The notes under the pieces: model-generated | What the model was told of the DNA's origin: nothing | Seen by the model: the letters and a program-made list of their open reading frames with translations, nothing else | Databases searched by the model: none | Shown here: piece after piece, positions 1 through 11,205 of the stretch | Layout: each line of letters starts with the position of its first letter | Numbering within the stretch: the first letter of the stretch is position 1 | Program-made: the position numbers and the translations under genes | Assembly: GCF_009727055.1 (NCBI RefSeq) | Contig: NC_052359.1 | Span: forward strand, 16,829,255 to 16,893,254 | Length of the DNA stretch: 64,000 nucleotides | Origin: Benincasa hispida | Lineage: Eukaryota; Streptophyta; Magnoliopsida; Cucurbitales; Cucurbitaceae | Reading direction: 5' to 3'

Positions 1-326
1 CAACGCATCATGCCTTTCAACTCATGTGTTCATCCTTAGTGCCAACACATAGTTTATCCTTGCCTTCAACACTTAGCCTCTACAAGCCTTGGTTGCTACC
101 TACGCAACCTCATGCGTCCACACTTCTCCATCAACGCATGCCTACACTAAGCTTCCATACTTAGCCAATTTTCACTTGTTATATTATCCAAAACTCACCC
201 AATTAAGTATTTCTAATACTTAGAATTTTCTTCCTCCATCTTCCTACTTTCTTTACCTCCTTTCATAATTTTACTTAACACGCTTGTTACTCACTTTTGT
301 AGGAAAAATGGAGTACGGGGTTTACA
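1..326 (-). mobile_element. Chromovirus (Tekay-like) 3' LTR, start portion, minus strand
   Basis: Read on the minus strand, an LTR begins at 326 with TGTAAACCCCGTACTCCATT. This resembles the start of the LTR at 15033 (TGTGAAACCCGAACTTCCAT). The rest, down to base 1, is rich in atgcg and caacgcat words like the body of that LTR, and is cut by the window edge. A purine-rich tract (plus-strand ctccccctt) flanks the boundary on the internal side, as expected for a 3' LTR. Clade is inferred from LTR style only. Confidence 0.55.
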
Positions 327-985
327 GTTAGCTCCCCCTTAAAGAAATTTTGTCCTCGAAATTTGCTCGGTCTTACTTATAAGTAGAGCTTCACAACATC
401 CTTTGGTTGTAGAACTTTACAACCTTCTTCTTCTTTTTCTAAGTGTCAATGCTTCCTTCAAAGCTCATCAGACATTTAGGCAAAATTCTACCCTCTAAAT
501 TTTCAGCTTGGGTTCCCGTCAACTATTCTTAACTCCAAAGCATAGTTTAGGGACTTAGCCAAACTTCTCCTCCAAGGCAGGTATTCCAGGCTACTTCCTA
601 CCTTTTAAGAAATTATGTAAGGGTGAGGATATCACAACAACTGTGATGAGCCACCGAGAGGTGTTCGACAATTATGAACTATGATTTGGGATAAATTCCT
701 CCTACAAGGCTTAGTGATGCGATAATGATCTTTTTCCAACCCTATCTTCTCCATATATTTTCTCCACGCCCAATCTGCTGCATCCTTCATTCTCTTATTC
801 GAGGCTCTGAGAATGTTTTCTTTGATAACCCAAAATTTAGTTCATCGCATGTTCAAAGCACACTCATAAAAAAAACTAGCTTCACCGCATAGATCACATT
901 TATTTAATGCAATTGTAGTAGATCCCCATGTTTGACACTCACAATTAGGTTTCACTTGGCCTGTAACCGAGAAAACTTGTGATTG
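327..985 (-). pseudogene. Degenerate chromovirus internal remnant (PPT and pol 3' end)
   Basis: The minus strand next to the LTR carries a polypurine stretch (327-341). Just upstream on that strand, about 342-360, is a peptide-like SKFRGQNFFKGE, resembling the tail often seen at the end of plant chromovirus pol. Further in, 830-990 on the minus strand gives CDLCGEASFFYEC and KDAADWAWRKYMEKIG with a stop between them. I cannot place this confidently; it may be a different reverse-transcriptase-type remnant. No open frame of useful length survives. Confidence 0.3.
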
Positions 986-1356
986 GTGCATGTTCATTAT
1001 ACTGCAACATACGCGTGTTATTATTAACGCATATCACTTATAGTCTAGTGCAAAATTCATCACATATTTTAAAACCAATAAGTTTTTGGTACTGTTGTCA
1101 GAGATTTGAGAACTAATTGAGTGTTGGATTTTTGTGATTTCTTGCAGGCACCATTTCCTTTTTGGGAGTACTGCAGACTGAAGCAACAAGCTCAAGACGA
1201 TACATGAGTACGGGAACAGAACCCGAGCTCAACATCGACCCTGAAATAGAAAGGACTTTCCGTCACATAGTAAGATATAATCATAATAGATGTAGAAGGA
1301 ATTCAATGCTATGCTATAACTCAATGCTATGGAAAGTAAGATTTGTTGTAGTGTAA
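986..1356 (+). mobile_element. Relic of an Athila-like element: LTR tail, primer site, gag start
   Basis: At 1085-1105 ttggtactgttgtcagaga is a decayed form of the tRNA-Asp-type primer site seen intact at 35024. About 100 bp downstream, 1204-1275 encodes MSTGTEPELNIDPEIERTF, matching the short peptide before gag in the element at 33510 (KPNYDLEIERTFHRR). The preceding 100 bp has the atgcg and aacgcat words of Athila-like LTR ends. After about 1356 the homology stops, so only the 5' corner of an element remains. Confidence 0.55.
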
Positions 1357-1884
1357 TATGTTTACAAATAAAAAAATTAATTGTATTTTTACTAACTAAA
1401 TATTAGATTAATTGTGAATTATTATTAGTTAATTAATCATAAACTATTATCCTTTTTTAATATAATTCTACATGTAAAACTTTAAAACTCAAATTCAGAT
1501 GCATTGAAAATTTAAAAATGTTGTTTCTAAAAAATTGCATTATTTGTATTAAAAAAATTAAAAAATAATTAAAAAAAATCAATCCAAATTGGCTATCATA
1601 TATATTTGTTAAACTCAATGAATCTAAAAACATAAAAACATAATCTAAATTTCTTACTAAACACGTCCACATTTAAAAGAAAATTTTCATGAATGATGAT
1701 AGTATTATGATGTTTATAGAATACTATAATTACCTAGGTTGAATATCTTTTGCTTCTAAAAAAACTATTGTGACATTCAAATGTTCAAGTAATTTTAAGA
1801 TGATTATCTTAGATTATTTGGATAATATGTTGAATACTTTTGGTTAAAATTGAATTATTGGGTTAAGATAATTCAATTTGAAAT
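1357..1884. other. AT-rich stretch, no recognised feature
   Basis: This is strongly AT-rich with A and T runs. I see no coding frame, repeat unit or LTR boundary in it. Confidence 0.6.
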
Positions 1885-3596
1885 AATATGTTGTGTCGCC
1901 TAGTTTGCCACCAGAGTTCATTTGTTGTCCTTCATGCACAGATCCAGCGGCGCCACTCGCCTCGGTAGCACGTTGCCATCGCTACCAGTAGAGCCGTCGA
2001 TGAGCAGATCGTGTGGCTTCCTTTCAATGGTACATTGGATGTTCCTTTGGGTAAGACCTTTGCTCTTCTTGATGAATGTTGTGTGTTATCTCGAATACCC
2101 ATTAACTCTTGGCATGGTTCGGTTGTCACCTATTATGTTCTGATTTTAGGTTATAGCTTGGGGGTTTTTTTGAGTTGTTGTACAACAATATTTGTGATCC
2201 CTTTTGAGGAGTTGGTGATTATCTTTTTGGTTCTTCCTAATTTGTGAATACCCATTTGTTTTTGGCATATAATTGAAATTACCCCTAATGTTGTGTGTAT
2301 AGGATTGAAGATTGGGAGGTTTTAGGATGCAATAGTGTGTTGTCCATCGAAGTTGGGGTGATTTCGTTGGAAAGGCTTTGAGACTTTTCCAGTGAGATTT
2401 GTGTTCTCATTCAGCTCTGAATAATGGAGTTAATTTTTGGTATCTGATTTAGGGCTCGATTCAAGATCGTATTAGGCAAGGAAGGAAATAACTTTGCTTG
2501 AATTTACATTGAGTTAAGTAGTCTTACTACTAGAACTGCCTTTATGTCAGACGATACAATTAGGATGTTATTAATGGCTCTCTTAGACTGTTATTATGTT
2601 TTGCTTAACTAGAGAGGATGTATGAGCATGATGTTAATTTTATAAGATATGCCATGAGGATGTGAGCATGAGGTAATGTTACCATGTTGTGGGATTCTGA
2701 TATATGTTGCAAGTTAGATATGATAGTGATAATTGCTTTCTATTTGTGGTCATGTACTCACCAGAGGTTTGTGTTTTCCTTAGGATTCACCAGAGATTTA
2801 TGTTTTCTTTGAGATTCGCTTGAGGTTTTTGTTTTCTTGGGGATTCATCAGAGGTTTGTGATTTCCTTCAAGATTCACCAGAGGTTTGTGTTTCCTTTGG
2901 GATTCAATAGAGGTTTGTATTTCCTTCGGGATTCACCAGAGGTTTGTGTTTCTTTCGGGATTCACCAAAGGTTTGTGATTTCATTCGAGATTCACCACAG
3001 GCTTGTGTTTCCTTTAGGATTCATCAGATATTTATTTGTACATCTCACCTACGGTAGGGTGAGTTTAATTATTCACTAGATAACTTTCCATGATTAGTTG
3101 AGGCTGTTGCATGTCCCACTAGAATGTTGAACTTATTGGACATAAATGCATAGCCTTACCCCGGTAGTGGAATTACTTACAGAGTATTTTTATGCTCATC
3201 ATTTTCTTATGATATTCTTTTCAGGTAAAAGCAAGGATGGACCGACGAATGACTAGAAGAATTCGTAACCGTGCTACTGGGATCAGACAGATGCTTCCAC
3301 TCATGTTTTCATGTTTTCAAATTTGGAATGAGCCTTAGAATTTAAAATTCTAGAACTGTTTATGTTAAACTTTTAAATTCATAAATGTTTTCTAGTTTTT
3401 ATCTTATGTTTTTAGGGGAACCCCGAACAAATGCTTTAAGATTTTTAGTGAAATTTTATTAATTTCATTTAATATATGAAATTGTTTTATTTTTCTTTGT
3501 GCAAAGAGTCAAAATTTTTTTTTGAGGTCTATACATGCATGAAGTAACGTCTTAGAAAAAGTTAGAAAAGTTAGGTCATTCCAACTACAATTATTT
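1885..3596 (+). repeat. LTR-like degenerate sequence, possibly a chromovirus solo LTR
   Basis: Near its right end is ttcaggtaaaagcaaggatgg, then gtaacgtcttag and gttaggtcatt. These are the kinds of words found near the ends of plant chromovirus LTRs. A 29-bp minisatellite lies inside. I could not find convincing TG/CA ends or a target-site duplication, so the borders are approximate. Short open frames at 1922-2247 have no recognisable domain. Confidence 0.35.
2759..3034 (+). repeat. Minisatellite, about 29-bp unit, 9 to 10 degenerate copies
   Basis: The unit caccagaggtttgtgtttcc followed by ttygggatt recurs head to tail with point changes and 1-bp length changes. A unit this close to 30 bp creates a long repetitive open frame (2837-3079: QRFVISFKIHQRFVFPLG) with no biological meaning. 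Confidence 0.85.
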
Positions 3597-4039
3597 TAGT
3601 TCATTATTTTATTCTTAAAATAAACTATAACCTATAGAAAGAGGAGAGAAAGTACATAATTTGCTTCTTTTCATGAAAAAAATTATGGAGAGCTTTTAAC
3701 ATTTGTCGTGGTGATCGGTAGAGTTGAAACATCAACTTAACTCTCTATAACTATTTGGTAGTTTTGTGTTAGATGGAATGGGCTAAACTCTTATTCTCTT
3801 GTTTGTATTATTGGGCCCAATATATGGGCATTTGTTTGGTTACGGGTCTCAAGGGTTTGCCTATAATTCTCTTGTATTGTTTGCTATACATTTTTGGATA
3901 TTTGTAATACATACTAGAATCAGAGAAAAAATATAAAAATATATTACATCTTTAAAATATTTGTAAATATAGATGAGTTGACTAGTCAATCTTTGAATTT
4001 TTTTTTAATTTTTCAATTTCGCCCTCCCTTGTCTTATCT
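3597..4039. other. Unassigned intergenic sequence
   Basis: AT-rich sequence with no coding frame, tandem unit or LTR end that I can support. It precedes the polypyrimidine tract. Confidence 0.5.
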
Positions 4040-4555
4040 TGTTGGACAACTTCTTTTTTTAGTCCTTTTATTTTTCTTTCTTTTCTTCCATTTTTGCTTC
4101 TTCCCTCATTTTTCCATTTTTCCATTTTCTTTTTTCTCAGATTTTGTTTCTTCCATTTCTTTTTTTTTTAATTTTATTCTTCTTTTATCCGATTTTTGCT
4201 TCTTTCCTTTATTTTTTTTATTTTATTTTCTTTCTTCGATTTGTGCTTATTCCTTTTTTTTTATTATTTTCTTTCTTCTGTTTTTGCTTATTCTTTTTTT
4301 AATTTTCTTTCTTTTCTTCGATTTTTTTCCTTTTCTTTTTTTATTATTTTCTTTTCTTTTCTTTCTCCGATTTTTTTGCTTCCTCCCTATCTTTTTCTTT
4401 TTTTAATTTTTCTTTTATTTCTCTGATTTTTGCTTCCTTTTTTTTATTTAATTTCCTTTCATTTCTTAAGTTTTTTCTTCTTCACTTTTTCTTGTTTTTA
4501 AAATTTTTCTTTCCTTTATTTGAATTTTTTCTTCTTTCCCTTTTTTTTCACAAGA
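4040..4555 (+). repeat. Polypyrimidine tract with recurring 'gatttttgcttc' words
   Basis: About 500 bp of nearly pure C/T on the plus strand. Words such as gatttttgcttc and tttattttctttcttc recur every 50-70 bp, so it looks like a decayed long-period tandem repeat rather than a simple microsatellite. The translated frames at 3978-4426 are phenylalanine, leucine and serine runs caused by composition and are not genes. Confidence 0.8.
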
Positions 4556-4659
4556 ATTATGAGGCTGAGTTTCGTACTCAAGACTTGAAAGTACTCAATT
4601 CATAAGTGACTTAACACCAACAAGCCAATCATCAAGTTTGATTATTATAACAAATAATA

Positions 4660-5750
4660 AATATAAATAGAAAATGAAAGTCTATCAGTGATAGCCACTA
4701 ATATTTTCTATCACTAGTAGCTTAATCTTTTATTATATTTTCATAGATAACCACTTATAGAAATCTATCATTGATAGCTACTTATAGAAATTTATCATTG
4801 ATAGCCAACTTAGTGAATTTAATTAATAAAGTTGAATCTCAAACTAAAATGTAAGTGGAATGTCTAGAAGTTATCACTAATAGCATGTTTATCAGTGATA
4901 AAAAATATCATTGAAAAGAAAAGGGACTTAAAAATATTTGGAGAGGACAAGAAATGGGCAAAAGGTTGTTCAGTGGCTATGATTAATAGAAGCTACTACT
5001 GATAGCATGTTACCAGTGATAGAAGTTAATACTAATAGAATGTTATCGATGATAGAAGCTACCCGATAGCACGTTATGGGTGATATAAGCTACTCAATAG
5101 CACGTTATCGATGATAGAAGCTACCATTGATACCACGTTATCAGTGATAGAGAATTATCATTGATAGCATGATATTAGTGAGATCATTGATAGCATCTTA
5201 TCAGTGATGTTATAAGTGAAAGAAGCTATCACTGATAACCACAATATGAGTGATGTTAGTGATATCGGTGATAGAACATAGATGATATCTATATATCGAG
5301 TTTCTTTCAAAGTTGATAACCAGTTATAGAAGTCTATCATTGATAGCCTTAAGTGTTAATATTTCAAGGTTGATTCTAATTGATGAAAGTCTTTCAGTGA
5401 TAGCGACTGATAGTTTCTATCGATGAAAACCATGATAAAAGATTATTAGGGATAGCTACTGTGGCTTTCAAAGTTGTTGGTCTTCTTTCAAAGTTCATCA
5501 CTATTTATAAATCTATCATTGATAGCAATTGATAGCCTTAAGTATTGATATTTCAAGGTTGATTCCAATTGATGAAAGAGAATCAATGATAGCTACTGAT
5601 AATTGATAGCAAATTAAAAGCTAATATTTCAATATTGTATTAATTTTTCTTAAATTGAAAGCTATCGCTAATAGCAACTATCATCGATAGCAATTGATAG
5701 AAGCTATCAACGATAGAAACTGATAGCAACTGATAACAACTATCAGTAGG
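4660..5750. repeat. GATAG/CTATC-rich palindromic-word repeat
   Basis: By eye there are about 25 GATAG and 10 CTATC words. Most are arranged as short palindromes (tatcagtgatag, tatcattgatag, tatcgatgatag) joined by spacers such as aagctac and agcatgtta. Spacing is irregular, so this is a dispersed-word array rather than a strict tandem repeat. It ends just upstream of the Gypsy A coding remnant and could be its leader or an older repeat it landed in. Confidence 0.75.
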
Positions 5751-5759
5751 CTAGCAAGA

Positions 5760-6178
5760 CCAAAACAAGAGCAGAGGGACGAGGATTTGATCGAGATGTT
5801 CAAAAAGGTTCAAATAAACATTCCTCTCTTGAATGCGATCCAGCAAATCCCCAGGTATGCTAAATTCCTGAAGGAGTTGTGCACCAAAAAGTGGACATGT
5901 AAGGATAGAGAAAAGGTAGTGGTAAGTAAGAATGTATCAGCTCTTCTAAAACATAATATTCTTGAAAAATGTCGGGACCCAGGTATGTTCACTTTGCCCT
6001 GCATAATTGGTAATAAAGTCATCTAACATGTTATGTTAGATTTAGGAGCCTCTATTAATGTTATGCCCTATCATGTTTATGAGGATTTGAAATTGAATGA
6101 TTTGCAAAAAACTACTGTATACATCCAACTAGCTGATAGATCATATATCCAACCCTTAGGGATTGTTGAGGATGTATT
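5760..6178 (+). pseudogene. Gypsy A gag-protease remnant, 5' part
   Basis: 5787-6022 encodes the conserved stretch leading into the protease of plant Ty3/Gypsy polyproteins (FKKVQINIPLLNAIQQIPR, then AKFLKELCTKK). After a TAA stop at about 6025, 6033-6178 encodes an aspartic protease core with the active-site motif LDLGAS followed by INVMPYHVYEDL. The protein is cut at ...GIVEDV by the Copia derivative at 6179 and resumes in register at 11206 once one copy of the 5-bp duplication is discounted. No 5' LTR, primer site or nucleocapsid was found upstream. Confidence 0.85.
6174..6178. repeat. Target-site duplication gtatt, left copy
   Basis: gtatt here and at 11201-11205 flank the Copia derivative exactly. 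Removing the insert and one copy restores the Gypsy A protease reading frame, which is independent support for both borders. Confidence 0.9.
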
Positions 6179-7986
6179 TGTAGGGATAAAGCCTACGCAG
6201 CAGAAAACAACAGATCTAACTCTAATTTAATATCAAACAAAATTAGCATTGGAAAATAAACCTAGGCTAAACATAGACATTAAAAAATAATTTAAAGGAA
6301 TTCATACCTTAAGAAAACTTGTTGGATATCAACGACATCTCCAAGAAGCCTTCACTGGTATTCTCTCACGGATCTGACGAGGCAGGATTGTGGGATCCCC
6401 TCTTCTTGATCTTGGATTAAGGGAGAATAATGAGAGGAAAAAAAAAAGTCTGAGAGAGATCTTTTTTTTTTTCATTCACACACTAATTCTTAGAGATCTG
6501 TGTCTCTTCTGTGAGAGTCAGAGGGAGAGGGAGAAAACTTGGGGAGAAGACTCCCTTTCCCCTTGAAAAACATAACTCCCCAACGTGGCGAGTTACAAAT
6601 TTTTTATTTAATTTATTACTATTATAATTATTAATTAAAATATAATTTTAATTTATTTTAATTAATAAAATAATAACAAATATATATTTAATTTAACTAA
6701 ATAAATTAAATCAAATTTAATTTATAAAATATTAAATTAAATAATTATTAATAATCAAATTAATTAATAATAATTAATTATCTCATATATTTAAATAAAT
6801 GTGTATTAGAATCGTATTCTAATACGTCCCTCTCACATAACCTATAGTTTTAATTCAATTATATTAATCAAATCATATTTGATTAAATATAATTAAACTA
6901 AAATAATTAATTTTCCAATTAATTAATCATAAAATTAAATATCACATATTTAATTATAATTGAATCACATTCAATTATCTTTCTCTCAAATAATCTATTG
7001 TTTTAATGTGCATCTTATGTGCATTATTTTTAACCTATAGTTTTAATATGAAATTAATTCATATTACATTTAATATTTGAAATTCTTCAAATATATAATT
7101 CTCCCATTAATTTATAAATCAAATTCAAAAATAAATTTATATCATAAAGTTTAATTAAATTATAAACTTTATATTATAATGTATCAACATACATTATATT
7201 ATTTTCCCTTAGTTAATTTGAACAATTCAAATTATTTTAATTTCCTCAATACCCTTGAATGAGCTACAAGTGGGACCTAATGGACCTACAGATCAAAAGC
7301 TCCAACGATATGAGATTAATTGACTAAACTCATTAACCAAGTTAATCAATATTCGTTAACTATCGGTACACTCCACTATAGACTCACAATTGCACTCTTC
7401 TCACTGTAGATATATTACTTTGTCCACGAATGTAGACCAATAACAGCAAGTTAGTTATTCATGAGTGTTCATAACACCAGCTGGGTCAAAATTATCATTT
7501 TACCCCTGGGTTACTTCTACATCCTTAAGTACAAGTGTTCCTCTAATGAACAACCTGTTTGTGGTCTAACCAACAAACATAAATCCCTCTCAAGCCAATG
7601 AGAGGGCAGGACCTTATGTTCAATACCCAAAAACATCACTTAAGGGAACACTCATCTACTTTCCTAAAGCAGGAAAGAAGTGAATTCCATCTTATGATAT
7701 TATGTTCCCAACTATCCACTCGGTTTTGTCCCCAAAATGGTATGCCTATTGAGTCGGCAAACCAGCTACTCTCACCCATTCAAATCAAAGGACAATCCCT
7801 CGTGAACAAGAGTTCATAACTCACTCAAGATTGAGATTAAGTTGCCTAGGTCATCCTAGTGAAATAGAAACCCAACTAGTCAACGGTGTTACAGCTAGGG
7901 GTTACTATTTCGCAGTCTAGTCTCATGCAAACTCATTGCATGGGATACCCCCACTCATATGTCTCTTTATATTTATCTAAGTAATT
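6179..7986 (-). mobile_element. 3' LTR (truncated) of the Copia deletion derivative
   Basis: Matches 9007-about 10890 along its length, for example agcagaaaacaacagatcta at 6201 against the same word with one change at 9022. It ends at about 7986, where the right copy continues for another 300 bp or so to the LTR start. The missing part includes the LTR terminus and polypurine tract. Confidence 0.85.
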
Positions 7987-8993
7987 ACATGCTTCATGCT
8001 ATGTTAATTTAAAAAAATTATAACAATTATATTAATAAAGAAATTAACCTATCATGCATAAACTATATATCATAAAATTTATAATATAAAAATGCATGAA
8101 TATGTTTAACCTAAGGTGAGATTATATCTAAATGACATTCATAAAGAATTTAAATAGCCAATGAACCGGTTAATTGGTCCCTAGGATAAAATTAAAGCAA
8201 AAAATTACATTAATTTTACTAATTTTATCCTAAGTAGTCTTCAACCGCACCCGTAGAAGAGTTCGAATCGTGCAAAAAAAAAAAAAAACTTAAAACGGGT
8301 CATACCGCTTGAACCGGGTTGAAAAAACATTGAACCAGGCCAAAACCACTCAAAAACGGTCAAAAACTACTTGAACTGGACCAGAAAATCGCTGAAAAAA
8401 CACTGATTCGGTCAAACCAGGCGCAAAAGTCAAAGAACTGGCTGATAAACCACTGAACCGTGTCCAGACCGAGTTGCATCGGATGAGTCAGGCCGAACCA
8501 CGCCTGCGAGACTGAACCGGCCAGATGACCCGCGCCTTCTAATGTCACGTTGACGTCAGCCTAAACGTGAAGCTGACATCAGTGATCGAATCAGACGAAC
8601 CAATCTTCTCTTGAACCAGATCGCACGCGAAGCGCTGGGGCTGACGTTGGATGCTGACGTCAGTCCTTCCGTTTTATAGCCCCCGTTTTCCGATTTTCTT
8701 TTCTTTTTCTTTTTTCTCGAATTGCAGCCACTATATTCCTCCGTTTTTTGCCAAAATTGATCCTGATCTTCATCGATCTTCAACCTAATTCTAGACACGG
8801 ACTTACAGACTCGATTTACATTAAAATGCCCAAAAATGCAGAGACCCTTACATGATCAAATGATATAAAAGAATGTAAATCTATAGCAACTTAAACCCAA
8901 ACAACTTACAGCAAACCAAATAACATTCATAATGCATTTAGTCCCACAATAACCAATGTAAAAAATTAAAATTTGATATTAAAAGAGAGTATG
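7987..8993 (-). other. Copia leader (non-coding) of the deletion derivative
   Basis: Sequence between the truncated LTR and the primer site. 8275-8660 is dense in GAACCGG, TTGAACC and CTGAACC words, while 7990-8230 resembles the AT-rich leader section of Copia B near 45240-45450 (words like catgcataa and aaacatgtt). No gag start was found. Confidence 0.65.
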
Positions 8994-9005
8994 CTCTGAT
9001 ACCAA
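8994..9005 (-). promoter_or_regulatory. Primer-binding site, Copia type
   Basis: Plus-strand gctctgatacca, read on the minus strand as TGGTATCAGAGC, is complementary to the 3' region of plant initiator-Met tRNA as in most Copia elements. It sits 1-2 nt from the LTR end at 9007. Confidence 0.9.
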
Positions 9006-9293
9006 TTGCAGGGATTAAAGCGCCATGTAGCAGAAAACAACTGATCTAACTCTAATTTAATATCAAACAAAATTAGCATTGGAAAATAAACCGAGACTAA
9101 ACATATACGTTCAAAAATAATTATAAGGAATTCATATCTTAAAAAAAAACTTGTTGGATATCAACAATACCTCCAAGAAACCTTTACTGGTATTTTCTCA
9201 CGGATCTGACGAGGTGGGATTGTGGGATCCCCTCTTCTTGTTATTGGATTAAGGAAGAATAATGGGAGAAAAAAAATCTGAGAGAAAGAACTT

Positions 9294-9448
9294 TTTTTTT
9301 TTCCATTCACACACTAATTCTATGAGATCTGAGCCTCTTCTGTGAGAGTCAGAGGGAAAGGGAGAAAACTTAGGGGGAGAAGACTCCCTCTGACTCTCAC
9401 AGAAGAGGCTCAAATCTCATAGAATTAGTGTGTGAATGGAAAAAAAAA
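9294..9448. repeat. 64-bp inverted repeat, one LTR only
   Basis: Arms 9294-9357 and 9385-9448 are reverse complements with about one mismatch and a 27-bp loop. The partner LTR (6455-6560) has only the left arm, then continues with unrelated sequence where the right arm would be. It is therefore a local event after insertion, or an assembly fold-back. Confidence 0.85.
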
Positions 9449-9499
9449 CATAACCCCCAACTTGGGGAGTTACAATTTTTTTTAATTTAATTTATTAAT

Positions 9500-9590
9500 A
9501 TTATAATTATTAATTAAAATAAACAAATCTAATTTTAATTTATTNATTATAATTATTAATTAAAATAAACAAATCTAATTTTAATTTATT
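9500..9590. repeat. 45-bp exact duplication around a single N (9545)
   Basis: 9500-9544 and 9546-9590 are identical (attataattattaattaaaa...). The lone N and the duplicated flanks indicate two contigs that overlapped but were joined without merging. Confidence 0.9.
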
Positions 9591-11200
9591 TTAAGTAATT
9601 AAATAATAACAAATATATATTTAATTTAACTAAATAAATTAAATAATTATTTATTAATCAAATTAATTAATAATAATTAAATATCTCATATATTTAATTA
9701 AATGTGTATCAGAATCATATTCTAATACACCCCTTTTACATAACCTATAGTTTTAATTCAATTAATTTAATCAAATCATATTTGATTATATATAATTAAA
9801 CTAAAATAATTAATTCTCTAATTAATTAATCATTAAATTAAATATCACATATTTAATTTAATTTTATTATTGAATCACATTCAATTATCTTTCTCTCAAA
9901 TAATCTATTGTTTTAATGTGCATCTTATGCCACATTATTTTTAACCTATAATTTTAATATGAAATTAATTCATATTACATTTAATATTTGAAATCCTTCA
10001 AATATATAATTCTCCCATTATTTTTTAAATCAAATTTAAAAATAAATTTATATAATAAATTTTAATTAAATTATAAACTTTATATTATAATGTATCATCA
10101 TACATTATATTATTTTTTCTTAGTTAATTTGAACAATTCAAATTACTTTAATTTCTTCAATGCCTTTGAATGAACTACAAGTGAGACCTAATGGATCTAC
10201 AGATCAAAAGCTTCAATGATATGAGATTAATTAGCTAAACTCATTAACTGAGTTGATCAATATTTGTTAACTGTCGGTACACTCCTTTATAGACTCATAG
10301 TTGCACTCTTTTCATTGTAGACGTATTATTGTGTCCACGGATATAGACCAATAATAGCAAGTTAGTCCTTCATGAGTGTTCGTAGCACCAGCTGAGTCAA
10401 AATTACTGTTTTACCCCTAGGTTACTTCTACATCCTTAAGTACCAGTGTTTCTCTAATGAACAACCTGTTTGTGGGCCAACCAACAAACAGAAATCCCTT
10501 TCGAGCCAATGAGAGGGCAGGGCCCTATGTTCAAGACCCGAAAACACCACTTAAGGGAACACTCATCTACTTTCCTAAAGCAGGAAAGGAGTGAAATCCA
10601 TCTTATGAAATTACGTTACCAGCTATCCACTCGGTTTTGTCCCCAAAATGGTATGCCTATTGAGTCGACGAACCAGGGACCCTCATCCATATAAATCAAA
10701 GGACAATCCCTCGTGAACAGGAGTTCATAACTCACTTAGGATTGAGACTAAGTTGCCTAGGTCATCCTAGTGAAATAGAAACCCAACTAGTCAACGGTGT
10801 TACAGCTAGGGGTTACTATTTCGTGGTCCAGTCTCCTGAAAACTCATTCCATGAGATACTTCCACTCACATATCTCCTACACGAACACGTTGAATCATTG
10901 TGTTTGTATCAAATACAAAGTAGGTCGTATCCATAGTGTTATAGGATAAGGTACCCAACCTTATCCTTATACTATAGACCCTTTAGGTTGTATCTTGAAC
11001 ATTGATCCCCGTATGTCTCCACATACAGCTCAAGATTCATACAACAACCCAAGATGTTAGTTTATTGGATTAGAGTTATTTAGGCATGATTAACATAATA
11101 TTAAGCAATAACGCTTTATTGAAAACATCAATAATAATTAGTAATGAACAATCAAAAGTTACATTTACTATCTACGAGTTTTAGGGCCTAAAACCCAATA

Positions 11201-11205
11201 GTATT
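11201..11205. repeat. Target-site duplication gtatt, right copy
   Basis: Matches 6174-6178 and borders the Copia derivative on its right. Confidence 0.9.

Larger units (their letters stand above)
6179..11200 (-). mobile_element. Copia deletion derivative (two LTRs, leader only) inside Gypsy A
   Basis: Two direct repeats (6179-7986 and 9007-11200) bracket only about 1 kb of internal DNA. The minus-strand primer site gctctgatacca (8994-9005, TGGTATCAGAGC on the coding strand) abuts the right-hand LTR, so the element is minus-oriented and the right LTR is the 5' LTR. No gag or pol remains. The 3' LTR lacks its first several hundred bases and the polypurine tract, so one deletion probably ran from the leader into the 3' LTR. 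The 5-bp duplication gtatt flanks it. The outermost base pair reads TA rather than TG on the minus strand, probably a point change. Confidence 0.85.
9007..11200 (-). mobile_element. 5' LTR of the Copia deletion derivative
   Basis: Full-length copy of the LTR, about 2.19 kb, running on the minus strand from tattgggttttaggccctaa at 11200 to tccctgca at 9007. It includes two local anomalies absent from its partner LTR: a 64-bp inverted repeat (9294-9448) and a 45-bp duplication around a single N (9500-9590). Confidence 0.85.

Noticed and set aside
2837..3079. Repetitive protein of QRFV-type units
   Set aside because: Frame created by the 29-bp minisatellite; no start context or homologous domain.
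3978..4426. 142-residue hydrophobic open frame, membrane-protein-like
   Set aside because: Produced by the polypyrimidine tract; the Phe/Leu/Ser runs reflect composition.
5139..5153. TATCAGTGATAGAGA, the 15-base core of a bacterial tet operator
   Set aside because: It is one of dozens of tatcaNtgatag words in the surrounding repeat, with no vector or bacterial sequence nearby, so the match is coincidental.
8360..8798. Minus-strand open frames with GC-richer composition than the surroundings
   Set aside because: They fall in the word-rich Copia leader; the peptides are low complexity and no gag domain is recognisable.
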